Below the pieces are notes generated by a model. The model was not told where the DNA came from, searched no databases, and saw only the letters and a list, made by a program, of their open reading frames with translations. Below are positions 1 through 10,771 of a DNA stretch of 64,000 bases, one piece after another (position 1 is the stretch's first letter; each line of letters opens with the position of its first letter). The position numbers and the translations under genes were made by a program. The stretch comes from Adiantum capillus-veneris (Eukaryota; Streptophyta; Polypodiopsida; Polypodiales; Pteridaceae): NCBI GenBank assembly GCA_014529385.2, contig CM043949.1:141704858-141768857 (forward strand), read 5' to 3'.

Positions 1-2669
1 GTGCTAGAGACGCAAGTTCTCAATATCCACCTACTTTAGGTTCCAGGCCCTCGGCGGGGACCCAAGGTAGTACAAACCAAGACCTGAACATAGCGGCTAG
101 TGACTCTTCCTCTGACTACGACGTCATGGAGGGTTTCCCAATGCCTAATCCCGATAGCTCAAGCCAAGACATGCATGCCATGGGCCCGCGGTCCGGGCCG
201 AGCGTGCTTAGCCGCTTGAAGGAAACCTTTAGTAGAGCCACTTGCTCCGAACATAGAGCTAATGATGTAAATGAGGGAGGTGGGGAATTAAATTCTCCAT
301 TCGTGACCAACGTAGACCCTATACCCTTAGAGAATGTGCACGTGAATACTTCATTCACTGCACCTCCTGACTCTTTAGAGTTATTTCCCTCCGAGGTCAT
401 ATTACCCGATGGTAGAAGCCTTGCCGAAGTGCAAGAGGTTGAGTGATATATCCTTGCAGCGAGGGAAAAGGAAATTGAGAGCTTACGCAAGGCGGAGCAA
501 CAAAATCAAAAGGTCCTATGTCAATATCCTTGCTAAGAGAGCAATCAAGTGCTCCTGACTTAGCAACCTCTAAGGGCCAACCCCTAGAAAGCAACATTGC
601 ATCTAGCTCAAAGGACACCCCTAGCACCTCAATCCTAGATGGAGCGTTCTTAAATGAGAACTGTGAGTACGAACTACAAACAGAAACTCTAACCGATCTA
701 TACACAGGTTACACCTATCACGTGGGTTGGTTAGATGTCCTGCAATCCACAATGGGTGCTACTACTGTGGAGGATCAACAACAAAGAGTTTGTGAGGTCA
801 TCCATAGGGTCATTGAGTTAGAGAGACAGAACAAGGGGATCAACATGCCTTCAACAGGTCTCATGAGATTCTTAGATACAGGAAAGGCTAAACAACCGAC
901 CTTATCGCAAATGGAGACTCCCTCGGTAAGTTCGATGGATCCTCCATATGTTGTTTCTCTAGGGGTCTCAGTGCAATCTGAGCCACAAGTGATAGCTTCA
1001 CCTTTCCAAGTCTAGCTCATCTTTCCCTTGATGACACCATGGCTACCATGCCTACCCCAATGAAGGGCATGCTGAGAAACACGCCATGGACCTCATATGT
1101 TAGTAAAGCACCGCTACATGGTAGCTCAATGCCTGCAACAGTACCTACAAGTGTGTACCAATCGTATACACCCATGGGTCCTCGTACTCATGTAGTCCCT
1201 ACCCCTCCCATTGTTTCAACTACCTATGCTCCACAACCACAACACCCAAGTTCTTATTTCCATGGGACTATACCGGCTAGCATTAGCATGTCACATCCGA
1301 CATCTGCTATGCCTAGGGCCACACATATGAACTTTGGACCACCACATGGCACAACATCGTACCCAATGTGGAACCCAAGGGCTTCCTATGCGCCAAGCCC
1401 GATGCCAATACCTACTCCACATGTAGTCTCTGGAGCATCTCCACCCACGGTGCCTGCTCACTTAGGTGACTTGGCAACATTTGCTCAAGCTATCGGTCGA
1501 TCTATTGTTGAGAATATGCGTAACGCGCCTGATAGAGAGCCTAGAAGTAAGGCAGTACAAATAGCCAAGCTCACACAAAAATTTAGTGGAGACGGGGATG
1601 TGAAAAAGCATATCGAAGTGTTTGAACAAATATGCGATTCTCTAGGAGAACACAATGACCTACATAAGAACAATGCTTTAAGCCTAACCTTAAGTGGAAA
1701 AGCTGGGGATTGGTATAGAACCCTAAGGGTGGAAGAAAAAGCGATTTACCCTACTCTTAGGAGAGTATTCTTAAAAGAATACATACGAGAGGGAGTACTT
1801 TGGGGTGTAGCCTCTCAGCTCCAGAAATCCCAACGAGAGGAAGGAGAGTCGGTGAGAGACTTTATTAGTCGCTTGAAGCATTTGAATTCTCGATATAATC
1901 CAAATGAGCGCTTCAACAATAACCAATTGCTTGATAGATTCATTAGGGGATTACGACATGAGGATATCTACAATGGCTTAGTCATTAGAGGTATCACCAC
2001 TTGTGAAGCAGTCACCACCAATGCGATCCATTAATTGGAGGATAATTTAATAATTGAAGGAGAAAGAGTGTCTGTTGAGTCTAAATCTATTAGCTCACAA
2101 GCATCGGGGCAACAACCAATGACCCTAAAGCCTATTGCTAAGGAGCCAAAGATATCTGAGATGACTTTAGCAGATCTCACCAAGGCTATTCAAGAGAGTC
2201 TTAGAGACAATCGTGCTCTGCAGAACAATCATATGTATCCAAGAAGGGAGCAACAATGGTGCTCACTATGCTATGGACCGCATAGTACAAGTGAATGCCT
2301 ACTTTTAGAGTAAAATTCAATGGGAATTGCAATGCCTGGGGAAGGTATGGTCATCAAGCTAAGGATTGCATAGTATTTAAGCGCGCGATGACGAATAGAC
2401 CAACCTTAGCATGGACAGACACACCTCGAGTGCCTGCATTGATGCCGGCCCCACCTCTTGAACAAACATCACAACACATGGTACCTAGGGCCCAAAATGT
2501 TGTTCAAACAACACCCTTACCACCTCCAGTGCTAGGACCGCAACCACCACATCCGAGAATCACTTCTATGAATCAAGTGGGTTGTGAGTCATCTATTGGT
2601 TGTTTGGAAGGCTGTGAGGAAGATATAGATCCTAATATTTCCTATGGGATGGATGTGCTTGAAGAATAG
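1..2669 (+). pseudogene. Degraded Ty3/gypsy-like gag region
   Basis: Several open segments in different frames (126-446, 518-1015, 1039-2034, 2035-2313, 2295-2669) read as one decayed gag polyprotein. Gag would form the particle and bind element RNA. The 1039-2034 segment has a Pro/Met-rich N-terminal half. It then has a capsid-like retrotransposon gag domain with the KFSGDGDVKKHIEVFEQI, GKAGDWYRTL and FISRLKHLNSRYNP blocks. A stop at 2032-2034 separates it from the next segment in the same frame. Two zinc-knuckle-like motifs follow. CSLCYGPHSTSEC lacks one spacer residue, and CNAWGRYGHQAKDC has Trp in place of its second Cys. Frame changes and the altered knuckle indicate decay. The 5' end lies outside the window. 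A matching protease-like segment appears at 9496, beyond an intact copia insertion, but I cannot prove that both belong to one element. Confidence 0.7.
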
Positions 2670-2671
2670 AG

Positions 2672-3349
2672 GAGGAGCAGTATGTCGCTCTTTACGAAGG
2701 CGACATCACAAAAGAGGAACAATCAAAGAAGATTGTAGATTCGCAGCCTAGATGGAGGAAAGGTTGGCTGAACAAATACCCAGCCTACCTCATCTACTTG
2801 GTGGAGGCACCAAAGGAGATTCGGGAGGATGCAACCTTCTGCCCGGTGCCAAGAGTCAGAAGCTGGAAAGAGCATGGCAGGATTGCAGAAAAGAAGCCAA
2901 ATTGGCTTAATTACCCCAGGATGCCAGGACCAAAGGCAGGAGAGAGAATAGGTAAAGCCTACATGGTGAAAACCCTAACGGGCACCATCAAGCTCTTTAC
3001 TGGCTCTCCTGACCTTTCGTGTCAGATGCTCAAGAAAATTTGCAGGACTCTCTTAGCTTGCATTGAAGTGTTCGCGCCAGATAAAGCCACGACCTCGAGT
3101 CTACTATCGACGGCCGACACAGTGACTGATATGATGTATGATCTTTCATTGCAGCCTTCTCCAAAAGTGTTGTACCTCCTATACCAAAGGATTATGTTTT
3201 TGCCTAGCTTCCACATGCAAACATTCGAAGAAGCTTTCTACACCGGCTTTTTCACCCACGAAAGCAAAATATTCGGCCCAACCTTGACCATCGGCAACCT
3301 ACGATACGAATCACATTTGCAGATGCTCAAGACGACAGGACTTTATTGA
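2672..3349 (+). CDS. Unidentified ORF between gypsy gag and an LTR
   Basis: An open frame runs from about 2672 to a TGA at 3349, with the first ATG at 2798 (183 residues from there). I do not recognise the family. It is soluble-looking, rich in Lys and aromatic residues, and has a Trp/Tyr-rich stretch (RKGWLNKYPAYLIYLVEAP) before the ATG, suggesting that the coding sense extends upstream. It lies directly after the gag remnant and 49 bp before a purine run and LTR-like start at 3399. That is the position where some gypsy elements carry an extra 3' ORF. It could be a captured gene fragment or an element-specific accessory protein. The lack of stops over about 680 bp in otherwise decayed DNA argues that it was coding recently. 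Confidence 0.4.
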   Translation, partial: EEQYVALYEGDITKEEQSKKIVDSQPRWRKGWLNKYPAYLIYLVEAPKEIREDATFCPVPRVRSWKEHGRIAEKKPNWLNYPRMPGPKAGERIGKAYMVKTLTGTIKLFTGSPDLSCQMLKKICRTLLACIEVFAPDKATTSSLLSTADTVTDMMYDLSLQPSPKVLYLLYQRIMFLPSFHMQTFEEAFYTGFFTHESKIFGPTLTIGNLRYESHLQMLKTTGLY

Positions 3350-3398
3350 CCAAGCATAAAAGTCATGTCAGGGACGACATGAACGCGGAGGGGGGGAG

Positions 3399-4250
3399 TG
3401 TTGAGCCAGCAGAGCCAGCAGAGGATCACACCCACATTTTTGCTCACACTCATCATTTTTGTAACCATTGATTGTAATAAATGTCTTTCCGACATTGATT
3501 TTGAATTGAGCCATTCATTAAGTAACGGGACTCAATTGAGTTTCCAGCTTGTAATCCCGAAGTAATTTCACTTGCTGATGTAATTAGTTAGAGATGTTCT
3601 CACCTCCAAGGCTGAGGTATATAAGCCAAAGTTTTTGTAACCTAAGGGGATTCAGATTATTAATCAAAGTGAGTTTTTGAGTGCCGTGACTGTGTCTGAG
3701 AGAGAGTGAGAGAGAGAGAGAGAGAGTCTTATCTACTTGCTACGCGAGCTACGGAGCCGCCATTGGAGAAGCGACACCGCCATTGTGTTAGCAACGGCGA
3801 GAGCTACGCACAGATACCAAGAGTGCGCGCTATCGGCTTCTATGTGTGGTAAGTTCCTACGAGCTTCGGTGTGAGTTTTCTTCCAACTCGTGTGTCGGAA
3901 TGGAGCGTGCAGCATATCTATAGAACCACAACGAGTAGAGCTACACATTAGTACCATCGGGGTCAAGTTTCGATCACCTGTATTTTTCGGCCTGTCTTCA
4001 TACGCGTTTACCGCACGGAGTGATTATAGGTTGATTTTGCAGTTCAAGTCTTTAAGGTGTTGTTCTTACCTAGTGTATAGACTTCCCCTTGAGTTTGAGA
4101 TCGATTCAATGATTCTAGATCCTGTTTCGTATAGCATTCGTTCGTAGTAAGGATTTCAGTCACTTGCGTATTTTAGAACTTAGATTTGATTTCCTTAGTA
4201 GTGATTGTCATTAGAAGGTCGAGTAGGTGATTTGAGACCCACCTAGTTGT
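3399..4250 (+). repeat. LTR-like segment after polypurine tract, with GA microsatellite
   Basis: A G-rich purine run at 3387-3398 is followed immediately by TGTTGAGCC, the usual junction of polypurine tract and 3' LTR. The segment contains a TATA-like GGTATATAAGCC near 3615 and a GA run at 3698-3726. The intact copia element at 4251 is inserted in or next to it, so its right end is not visible. It resembles the U3-R-U5 layout of a 3' LTR belonging to the element with the ORF at 2672-3349. No coding potential is evident. Confidence 0.5.
4246..4250 (+). repeat. Target-site duplication, left copy (GTTGT)
   Basis: GTTGT precedes the TG of the copia 5' LTR, and the same five bases follow the CA of the 3' LTR at 9437-9441. 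This is the standard 5-bp duplication made by a copia integrase and fixes the element ends. Confidence 0.9.
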
Positions 4251-4529
4251 TGTAGACATGTAGTAGTGTTAGTGTGTATACGCGCTTCACCAGGGGCACT
4301 TTTCTCCCACTGGGTTTTTCCCCCTGGACATCCGGTGTGAAAGGACACCTTATCTCTTAGGGTTTCATATAAGCTTTGTAGCTCTGAGTTTGTATACACA
4401 TTATTATTCTAATACAGAGAGAGAGACTACAGAGATCTCGTACACAAGCTCTGTGTCTTCTCCTTCTCCATCTTCTTCCTACTCTGAGTTGCTGTCTTCC
4501 TTCTGTTTCCTGTTTCATCATCTTCAACA
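4251..4529 (+). repeat. Copia 5' LTR
   Basis: It starts TGTAGACATG and ends TCTTCAACA, giving TG...CA ends. It holds a likely TATA region (CATATAAG near 4367) and a pyrimidine-rich stretch with a hairpin-like CCCACTGGG core typical of copia R regions. It matches 9158-9436 throughout. Confidence 0.93.
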
Positions 4530-4544
4530 ATTGGTATCAGAGCG
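4530..4544 (+). promoter_or_regulatory. Primer-binding site (initiator tRNA-Met)
   Basis: ATTGGTATCAGAGCG begins directly after the 5' LTR. TGGTATCAGAGC is complementary to the 3' end of plant initiator tRNA-Met, the usual minus-strand primer for copia elements. The 4545-4928 leader then runs to the polyprotein start. Confidence 0.9.
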
Positions 4545-4928
4545 AGGTGATTTCCAGAGCCTCTACTTGCGTTTTCGCGTCCGCGCGCGCAATCGCAGTT
4601 TTTAGGCAGTTTTCAGAAAATTTGTTCGTGGGAGCATCCTCGACGTTCCGGGAGTATTCTGACTAGGCGACCTGGGGTTTTACCCCCCTTTCGAAGCCGT
4701 TCGAGCCCTCAGAATTTTGTTCTGAGCAGCGTAGCAGAAGTTACTTTTCGGAGGCGTTTAGATCAAGAGGGTGTGCTTTTTGACAGATTTTCTTCAGGTA
4801 AACAGTTCTTTTGGGAAGCAGCTTGTCTTAGCTTTGTGCTGAGATTTTGTGTAGAGTTTTGCTTGGATTGGAGAGGAGATTTGCGAATCTCTTGGAGGTT
4901 CTTTTGCTCTCTTGTGTGTATCTACAGT

Positions 4929-7900
4929 ATGGCTCAATCTACGGAGAAAGAGATTTTTGGTGCGTTTACATCCGAAGACAAATTGGATGGTACCAACTAT
5001 TCTCTTTGGTCTTTTATGGCCAAAAATGTTTTGGTTGGTAAAGGATTGTGGGATTATGTATCTGGAGATGAAGTTCGTCCAGGTAGCATTGCACCTGCCA
5101 CGCCTGGTCGTGGTGCAGCTGTTGGTGCAGGACCCTCACAAGTCACTCCAGAGCAAAAGAGATGGGATACTAAAGATGCACAGGCTATGGCTGTGATTGC
5201 CTTAACCATAAAGAGGACAATCACACCACATATCAGATCTTACAAAACTTCTGAGGATGCTTGGAACACTCTGCAAGCTATGTTTGGAGGAAGAAATGCT
5301 GCCAGAATAGAGTTTTTGAAGAAACAACTTGACAAAATACAGATGGACGAAAGTGACGATATTGTCGAGCATCTTACAAAAATCAGGGATCTTAAAGAGC
5401 AATTGCTTAGCATTGATGAAGTGATTCCAGAGAAGGACTTGGTTTCCAAAACACTCAATTCACTACCACCATCTTATTTGACTTTTCAGACTTCTTTGAC
5501 TCTGTCTTTGCGAGCTAATCCTGACCCTCTTTATTTTGAAGAGTTAGTGGCTTTGCTATTGCAGGAGGATCAATCACGTAAGAACAAGTCTTTACAGGTG
5601 GATGGTATGGATCATGCTCTTGTTGTACAGAACAAAAATAGGGGTAAAGAGAGTGCTCATTACTCCAAGTCTAGTGCAGGACAATCTTCAGAGAAGTCTA
5701 AAGGTGATTCCGACAAGTCCAAGAAGAAAGGTAAATGTCACTACTGCAAGAAACCTGGTCACTACATTAGTGAGTGTAAAAAGCGAATTGCTAAAGAAAA
5801 GAAGAAAGAGTCAAGTTTGGTTGTTTCAGCTTCTAGTGATTCTTCTACAGCTAAAGAAGAGTCTGCAAACTTTGTGCAGGATTCTTATGCTTTTGTAGTA
5901 TGTTCAGATTTTTCTGCTTACAGTGTTGACAAGACACAAATGATTTGGTACTTTGATAGTGGTGCATCCAGGCATATTACTTCAAGGAAGGATTTGTTTT
6001 GTTCATTGGATGCAGCTCCAGCAGGAAAGAAGGTGACATGTGCAAATAATGCTTCTTATCCAATCAAAGGCGTTGGTAAGATTTTGATTACCATTTCAGA
6101 TGGTTCAGATTTATGCTTGCCAGATGTCCTATATGTTCCAGGGATCAAGAAGAATTTGTTGTCTGTATCCTCTCTTGCAAAAAATGGTCTTCGGGTCATT
6201 TTTGAGGATGACAGATGTGTTGTACGAGATCGAGAGAATGGTTATTCTCTTATCACTACAGGTACGCTGGAAAATGGACTATTTGTGCTAGATCGTTATG
6301 AAAAGCAGATTCAGGTATGTATTGCAGAAACAAAGACTCAGGCCATGCAGGATGCTGAGTTGTGGCATGCTAGATTTGGGCATGTTGGTTATGGCAGTTT
6401 GATGACTTTACAACGTCATAATATGGTGCATGATTTGTCTTTATTGGAGATGCCACCAAGACATGTATGTGAAGGTTGCGTTCTTGGAAAGATGCACAGA
6501 TTTGCATTTTCGCAGGATGGTTCAGTTAGAGCGACACGAAAGTTGCAACTTGTACACAGTGATGTATGTGGTCCTATGAGGATGCCATCTATAGGAAACA
6601 GCCTTTATTTTGTGACCTTCATTGATGACTTTTCCAGGTTTTGTTGGGTGTATCCACTCAAAGCAAAGTCAGATGTGTTTGCAGTTTTTCAACATTATGT
6701 CGCCATGGTTGAAAATGAAACAGGTTGCAAAGTACAGACTCTTCGTACCGATCGAGGAGGTGAATACATGTCAGGTGCATTTAAGGATTTTTTGGGAAAG
6801 AAAGGCATTAAACACCAATGCACTATGCCATACACACCACAACAGAATGGTGTTGCAGAAAGGAAGAACAGGTCTTTAATGGAGACGGCTAGATGTATGC
6901 TCAAGGCTAAGAGTTTGCCTCATAAACTATGGATGGAGGCAGTTGCTTGTGCAGCACATGTTTTGAACAGGTGTCCTACTCGTGCCTTGAAGACCATTAC
7001 TGCATATGAAGCTTGGTATGACAAAAAACCTTCAGTCAGTTATCTTCGTGTTTTTGGTTATCTTGCTTATGCTCACATCCCTCAGCAGTTACGTGGGAAG
7101 ATTGATGATAAGGCAATCAAATGTATATTTGTGGGGTACAGTAGTGGAAGTAAAGGTTATAGACTTTACAATCCTGCTACAAACAAGATTTTTGAAAGTC
7201 GTGATGTAATTTTTTCAGAAACTACTGCTCAACCTATGGTTGCTTTTGATGTACCTCATATGCAAACACATGATGTATTTGAAGGTTTGCTTCCTTCTTT
7301 TGTGGAGAATCAAGAATCACAACAGGTTGATAATATTGATCAATCTTTTGATCAGCATGTGACACCTCATGATGTAGAGGAAATTGTGCGTGAAGAGCAA
7401 GAAGTTCTCAGGGAAGAAAGAACCTTGCCTAAATGGGTTCAGAAAACCTTGCAGGATAGCAAGTTGGATGCACCGTTGCCACGAAAAACACGTGCTGGTA
7501 CTACTTTTGGCAGAGAGCAAGTAGATTTGGCTTGCTTTAGCACTCTTTGTGATGCAGATGAGCCTGATTCATTTGAACAAGCTTTAGAGTGTGTTCAGTG
7601 GAAAGATGCTATGCAGCAAGAAATTGATTCTATTCATAAGAATCATACATGGGATCTAGTGGACTTGCCTACAGGTAAAAAGCCTATTGGTACAAAGTGG
7701 GTTTTTAAGGTAAAAAGGAAACAAGATGGTACTGTTGACAGGTACAAAGCAAGGCTTGTGGCAAAAGGCTATGCGCAACAGAAAGGCATAGATTATGATG
7801 AAACCTTTGCTCCTACTTCTCGTGCATCCACAGTTAGATCACTAGTTGCAATTGCTGCTCATCATGGTTGGAAAGTGCATCAGTTGGATATCAAAACTGC

Positions 7901-9110
7901 TTTTTTGAATGGTGATTTGCAGGAAGAAGTTTATGTAAGTCAACCAAGTGGTTTTGTTGTAAAAGGTCAAGAGAAAAAGGTATGTAGATTGCGTAAAGCT
8001 TTGTATGGTCTCAAACAGGCTCCAAGAGCATGGTATGAGAAGATACATACTTATTTGATTGGCCAGGGATTTCAGAATAGTCCAACAGAAAGTACTTTGT
8101 ATGTCAAAAAGAGAGATGGAGTTCTCATTATGCTAACACTTTATGTGGATGATATGCTTCTTACAGGCAATAATGCAAATGAAATTGAAGTGTTTAAAGA
8201 TGCTTTGAGAAAAACCTTTGAGATGTCTGATCTTGGTTTGCTACATTATTACTTGGGTATTCAGTTTGTGCAATCAGAAGATGGCATATACATGTTGCAG
8301 GCAAAATATTTGCATAAAATTTTGGACAAGTTTGGTATGCAAAATTGTAAACCAATCTCTACACCTGTAGAAACTGGATCAAAGTTGAGCATGCATGATG
8401 CTGGAGAACCTTTTGATGTACATACTTATGCGGCAGCGGTTGGTTGCTTGATATATTTGGCAGGCAACACTCGTCCAGACATTCAATTTGGGGTTTCACA
8501 AGCAAGCAGATTTATGCACAGCCCAGGTATGCATCATTGGCAAGCTGTGAAGCGCATACTTCGTTACCTTTCAGGTACCCCTAATCTTGCCATGTTCTTT
8601 CCAAGGGGGGATATGTATGGAAAGCACAGTTCTATGCAGCTTCTTGGTTACAACGATTCAGATTGGGCTGGTGATTTTGACACACGACATTCCACAAGTG
8701 GCAATTGTTTTTTCTTGGGAAATGCATGTATATCTTGGCTAAGCAAGAAGCAACCCACAGTGGCGACATCAACTTGTGAAGCTGAGTACAGGGTAGCTTT
8801 CACGGCAATAGTTGATTGTGTATGGATACGCAGGTTATTGGCAGATCTTTGTGAGTGTCAACATGCACCCACTACCATTTTCACTGACAGTCAGAGTGCT
8901 ATGGCAGTTGCAAGGAATCCAGTATTTCATGCAAGAACAAAGCACATAGAGGTTCACTACCACTATGTCAGGGAAAGGCTACATGCAGGGGAGATCACAC
9001 TAACTTACTGTCCTACACAGGATAACATTGCAGATCTATTTACGAAGGCGTTATCACGAGAAAAGTTTGAAGCTTTCCGAAAAGCTTTGGGCTTACTCTC
9101 ATACACATGA
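4929..9110 (+). CDS. Copia Gag-Pol polyprotein, intact
   Basis: This single frame encodes Gag, protease, integrase, reverse transcriptase and RNase H, which together package, copy and integrate the element. I chose ATG 4929 (MAQSTEKE) because the open frame upstream has no ATG and lies in the leader. That gives 1393 residues, normal for copia. Residue numbers follow this start. Gag fills about 1-260, with a CCHC knuckle (CHYCKKPGHYISEC) at 270-283. The protease DSG motif has its Asp at 343. The integrase has an HHCC region ending CEGCVLGK and catalytic D545, D608 and E644 with D,D35E spacing. The reverse transcriptase YVDD box is at 1072-1075. RNase H follows, with a DSDWAG motif and ending near the C-terminus. 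All the catalytic residues I looked for are present and there is no internal stop. Confidence 0.96.
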   Translation: MAQSTEKEIFGAFTSEDKLDGTNYSLWSFMAKNVLVGKGLWDYVSGDEVRPGSIAPATPGRGAAVGAGPSQVTPEQKRWDTKDAQAMAVIALTIKRTITPHIRSYKTSEDAWNTLQAMFGGRNAARIEFLKKQLDKIQMDESDDIVEHLTKIRDLKEQLLSIDEVIPEKDLVSKTLNSLPPSYLTFQTSLTLSLRANPDPLYFEELVALLLQEDQSRKNKSLQVDGMDHALVVQNKNRGKESAHYSKSSAGQSSEKSKGDSDKSKKKGKCHYCKKPGHYISECKKRIAKEKKKESSLVVSASSDSSTAKEESANFVQDSYAFVVCSDFSAYSVDKTQMIWYFDSGASRHITSRKDLFCSLDAAPAGKKVTCANNASYPIKGVGKILITISDGSDLCLPDVLYVPGIKKNLLSVSSLAKNGLRVIFEDDRCVVRDRENGYSLITTGTLENGLFVLDRYEKQIQVCIAETKTQAMQDAELWHARFGHVGYGSLMTLQRHNMVHDLSLLEMPPRHVCEGCVLGKMHRFAFSQDGSVRATRKLQLVHSDVCGPMRMPSIGNSLYFVTFIDDFSRFCWVYPLKAKSDVFAVFQHYVAMVENETGCKVQTLRTDRGGEYMSGAFKDFLGKKGIKHQCTMPYTPQQNGVAERKNRSLMETARCMLKAKSLPHKLWMEAVACAAHVLNRCPTRALKTITAYEAWYDKKPSVSYLRVFGYLAYAHIPQQLRGKIDDKAIKCIFVGYSSGSKGYRLYNPATNKIFESRDVIFSETTAQPMVAFDVPHMQTHDVFEGLLPSFVENQESQQVDNIDQSFDQHVTPHDVEEIVREEQEVLREERTLPKWVQKTLQDSKLDAPLPRKTRAGTTFGREQVDLACFSTLCDADEPDSFEQALECVQWKDAMQQEIDSIHKNHTWDLVDLPTGKKPIGTKWVFKVKRKQDGTVDRYKARLVAKGYAQQKGIDYDETFAPTSRASTVRSLVAIAAHHGWKVHQLDIKTAFLNGDLQEEVYVSQPSGFVVKGQEKKVCRLRKALYGLKQAPRAWYEKIHTYLIGQGFQNSPTESTLYVKKRDGVLIMLTLYVDDMLLTGNNANEIEVFKDALRKTFEMSDLGLLHYYLGIQFVQSEDGIYMLQAKYLHKILDKFGMQNCKPISTPVETGSKLSMHDAGEPFDVHTYAAAVGCLIYLAGNTRPDIQFGVSQASRFMHSPGMHHWQAVKRILRYLSGTPNLAMFFPRGDMYGKHSSMQLLGYNDSDWAGDFDTRHSTSGNCFFLGNACISWLSKKQPTVATSTCEAEYRVAFTAIVDCVWIRRLLADLCECQHAPTTIFTDSQSAMAVARNPVFHARTKHIEVHYHYVRERLHAGEITLTYCPTQDNIADLFTKALSREKFEAFRKALGLLSYT

Positions 9111-9143
9111 TGATCTGCTACCTTGTACGGATTCACACTATCA

Positions 9144-9157
9144 CTACAGGGGGGATT
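9144..9157 (+). promoter_or_regulatory. Polypurine tract of the intact copia
   Basis: The run CTACAGGGGGGATT lies immediately before the 3' LTR and is the expected plus-strand primer. The same GGGGGATT-TGTT arrangement recurs before the LTRs of the second copia family in this window. Confidence 0.85.
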
Positions 9158-9436
9158 TGTAGACATGTAGTAGTGTTAGTGTGTATACGCGCTTCACCAG
9201 GGGCACTTTTCTCCCACTGGGTTTTTCCCCCTGGACATCCGGTGTGAAAGGACACCTTATCTCTTAGGGTTTCATATAAGCTTTGTAGCTCTGAGTTTGT
9301 ATACACATTATTATTCTAATACAGAGAGAGAGACTACAGAGATCTCGTACACAAGCTCTGTGTCTTCTCCTTCTCCATCTTCTTCCTACTCTGAGTTGCT
9401 GTCTTCCTTCTGTTTCCTGTTTCATCATCTTCAACA
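9158..9436 (+). repeat. Copia 3' LTR
   Basis: This 279-bp segment matches 4251-4529 by eye without difference. It begins TGTAGACATG, ends TTCAACA and is followed by the GTTGT duplication at 9437-9441. Confidence 0.93.
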
Positions 9437-9495
9437 GTTGTTTCCATGCGCCTACGGGTCAAGCTCCGTCCTCGACTGACAAATTCTGTTGTTGG

Positions 9496-10173
9496 TTGAG
9501 TTCTCGCTATTTAGCTTCCGCTAGCGGCGTAACCGCCTTAACAATGGCCAATGGGCCTATTGTTAAAGCTATTGGGATGCTAGAAGATCTCAAGATCAAG
9601 GTCTTTGGACATAAAATAAGGACTACCTTTATTGTTATGGATTTCTACAAACACACTATGGCATCGGAGATGATCTTAGGACGTCCTTTCATGAGGGAAG
9701 CAAAAATGGTGCATGACTGGTCTAAAAACCATGTCTACTTGCAGTTCCAAGATTCCGTCATTCGAGTGGATCTTTTTACTGGTCGAGCACATACTCTAGG
9801 AAACAGGTTTATAATTGATCATAGATCTGACACCACAGTTCACTCGGCCCCATTGCAGTATTGTTACACGTGTAAAGCGGACACTGATGTTGGGGAAGAT
9901 TCTCCTTATATGGATGTACTACCTGGGATGACTAAGTCGGACAATGTGGATTGGGTCCACCTAGCAGCAACCATAGACACTTGGGGAAACAGGGGGACAA
10001 CCTGGGAAACACCTGAGGGGGATGAAATGCCACCACTCGTACCCTTAAATATGGTACAAGCAATGCATATAGCTTCTGACAAGACCCATCCCAATATAAT
10101 GAAGAAAACATACAAGTGGGTCCCTAAAGCTTCTTTAGCAACCATAGCTAGTGCTAATAAACAAAAGCCTTGA
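9496..10173 (+). pseudogene. Gypsy protease-like fragment (remnant copy A)
   Basis: The open frame gives about 225 residues, but no trustworthy start. The N-terminal half looks like the later part of a gypsy aspartic protease, with the ...MILGRPFMREAKMVHDW block (ILGRPF is the usual flap-distal signature). The catalytic D-S/T-G triad is absent, so the fragment lacks its front end. The downstream part (GNRFIIDHRSDTTVHSA, DVGED, DNVDWVHL) is repeated at 44819-45070 in remnant copy B, so it belongs to the same element family. Copy A then jumps to sequence corresponding to 46220 in copy B and has lost the intervening 1.1 kb that includes the start of reverse transcriptase. Confidence 0.65.
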
Positions 10174-10771
10174 AAGAAACGTCCCAATCGCTCCAAGAAA
10201 TGAAAGAAAACGTGGCGGTGGATTCCTAAATGACTATTGGAAGCCCAAGGCTACTATGAAGGAAATGATCAAATCTGGGTGGCAAACGTAGATTGTGTTC
10301 TTACTTGTCACCCGACCCATGTGAGCCCAATCCTGTAGCTCCCAAACCAATCAATAATCGCGGAAAGAAAGAAATCACAGAATGTTACACACCCGTTCCC
10401 GAGCTAGTTTGAGTACCTAAGAAAGAACGATTTGTTCCACCTAGCTCAGGAAGGGGGGAGTCCATGAAGCTTCTAGCTCCTCATGTAAGGCATCCGTAGA
10501 GGTAAAAGCTTCCCCACAACCTCCACCTACAATAGTGGACCTCCATAAAGTTACAAAGGAATCCACACCTCCTAGTGTTCAAGAATCACCTGATGAACCA
10601 CTTCAAGTTCGATCCTAGGAGAGTACCTTACCACCCTTGCAACTTGACGAGACACCTACGGTAATAGAAAACTACTGGAAAAAATTCTCACCTATTACCA
10701 ACTGGAACAATTGATTTCAAAAGGTGACGACATCATTCCAGAAGGTATGATCTACCCAAGGAAGGGGGGAG
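10174..10771 (+). pseudogene. Decayed pol-tail of gypsy remnant copy A
   Basis: Broken frames match 46220-46932 of copy B. They include a motif that reads YYEGNDQIWV here and YYQGNDQIWVPK in copy B. There is no full-length frame. The segment ends with a purine run (AAGGAAGGGGGGAG) at 10758-10771, like a polypurine tract. Confidence 0.55.

Larger units (their letters stand above)
4251..9436 (+). mobile_element. Intact young Ty1/copia retrotransposon
   Basis: The element has LTRs of 279 bp at both ends, a primer-binding site, one uninterrupted polyprotein gene, a polypurine tract and a 5-bp target duplication. The two LTRs look identical on reading base by base. LTRs are identical at insertion, so the insertion is recent and the copy may still be mobile. 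It sits between the LTR-like segment at 3399 and gypsy remnant copy A. Unlike every other copia copy in the window it has no frameshift or premature stop. Confidence 0.95.
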
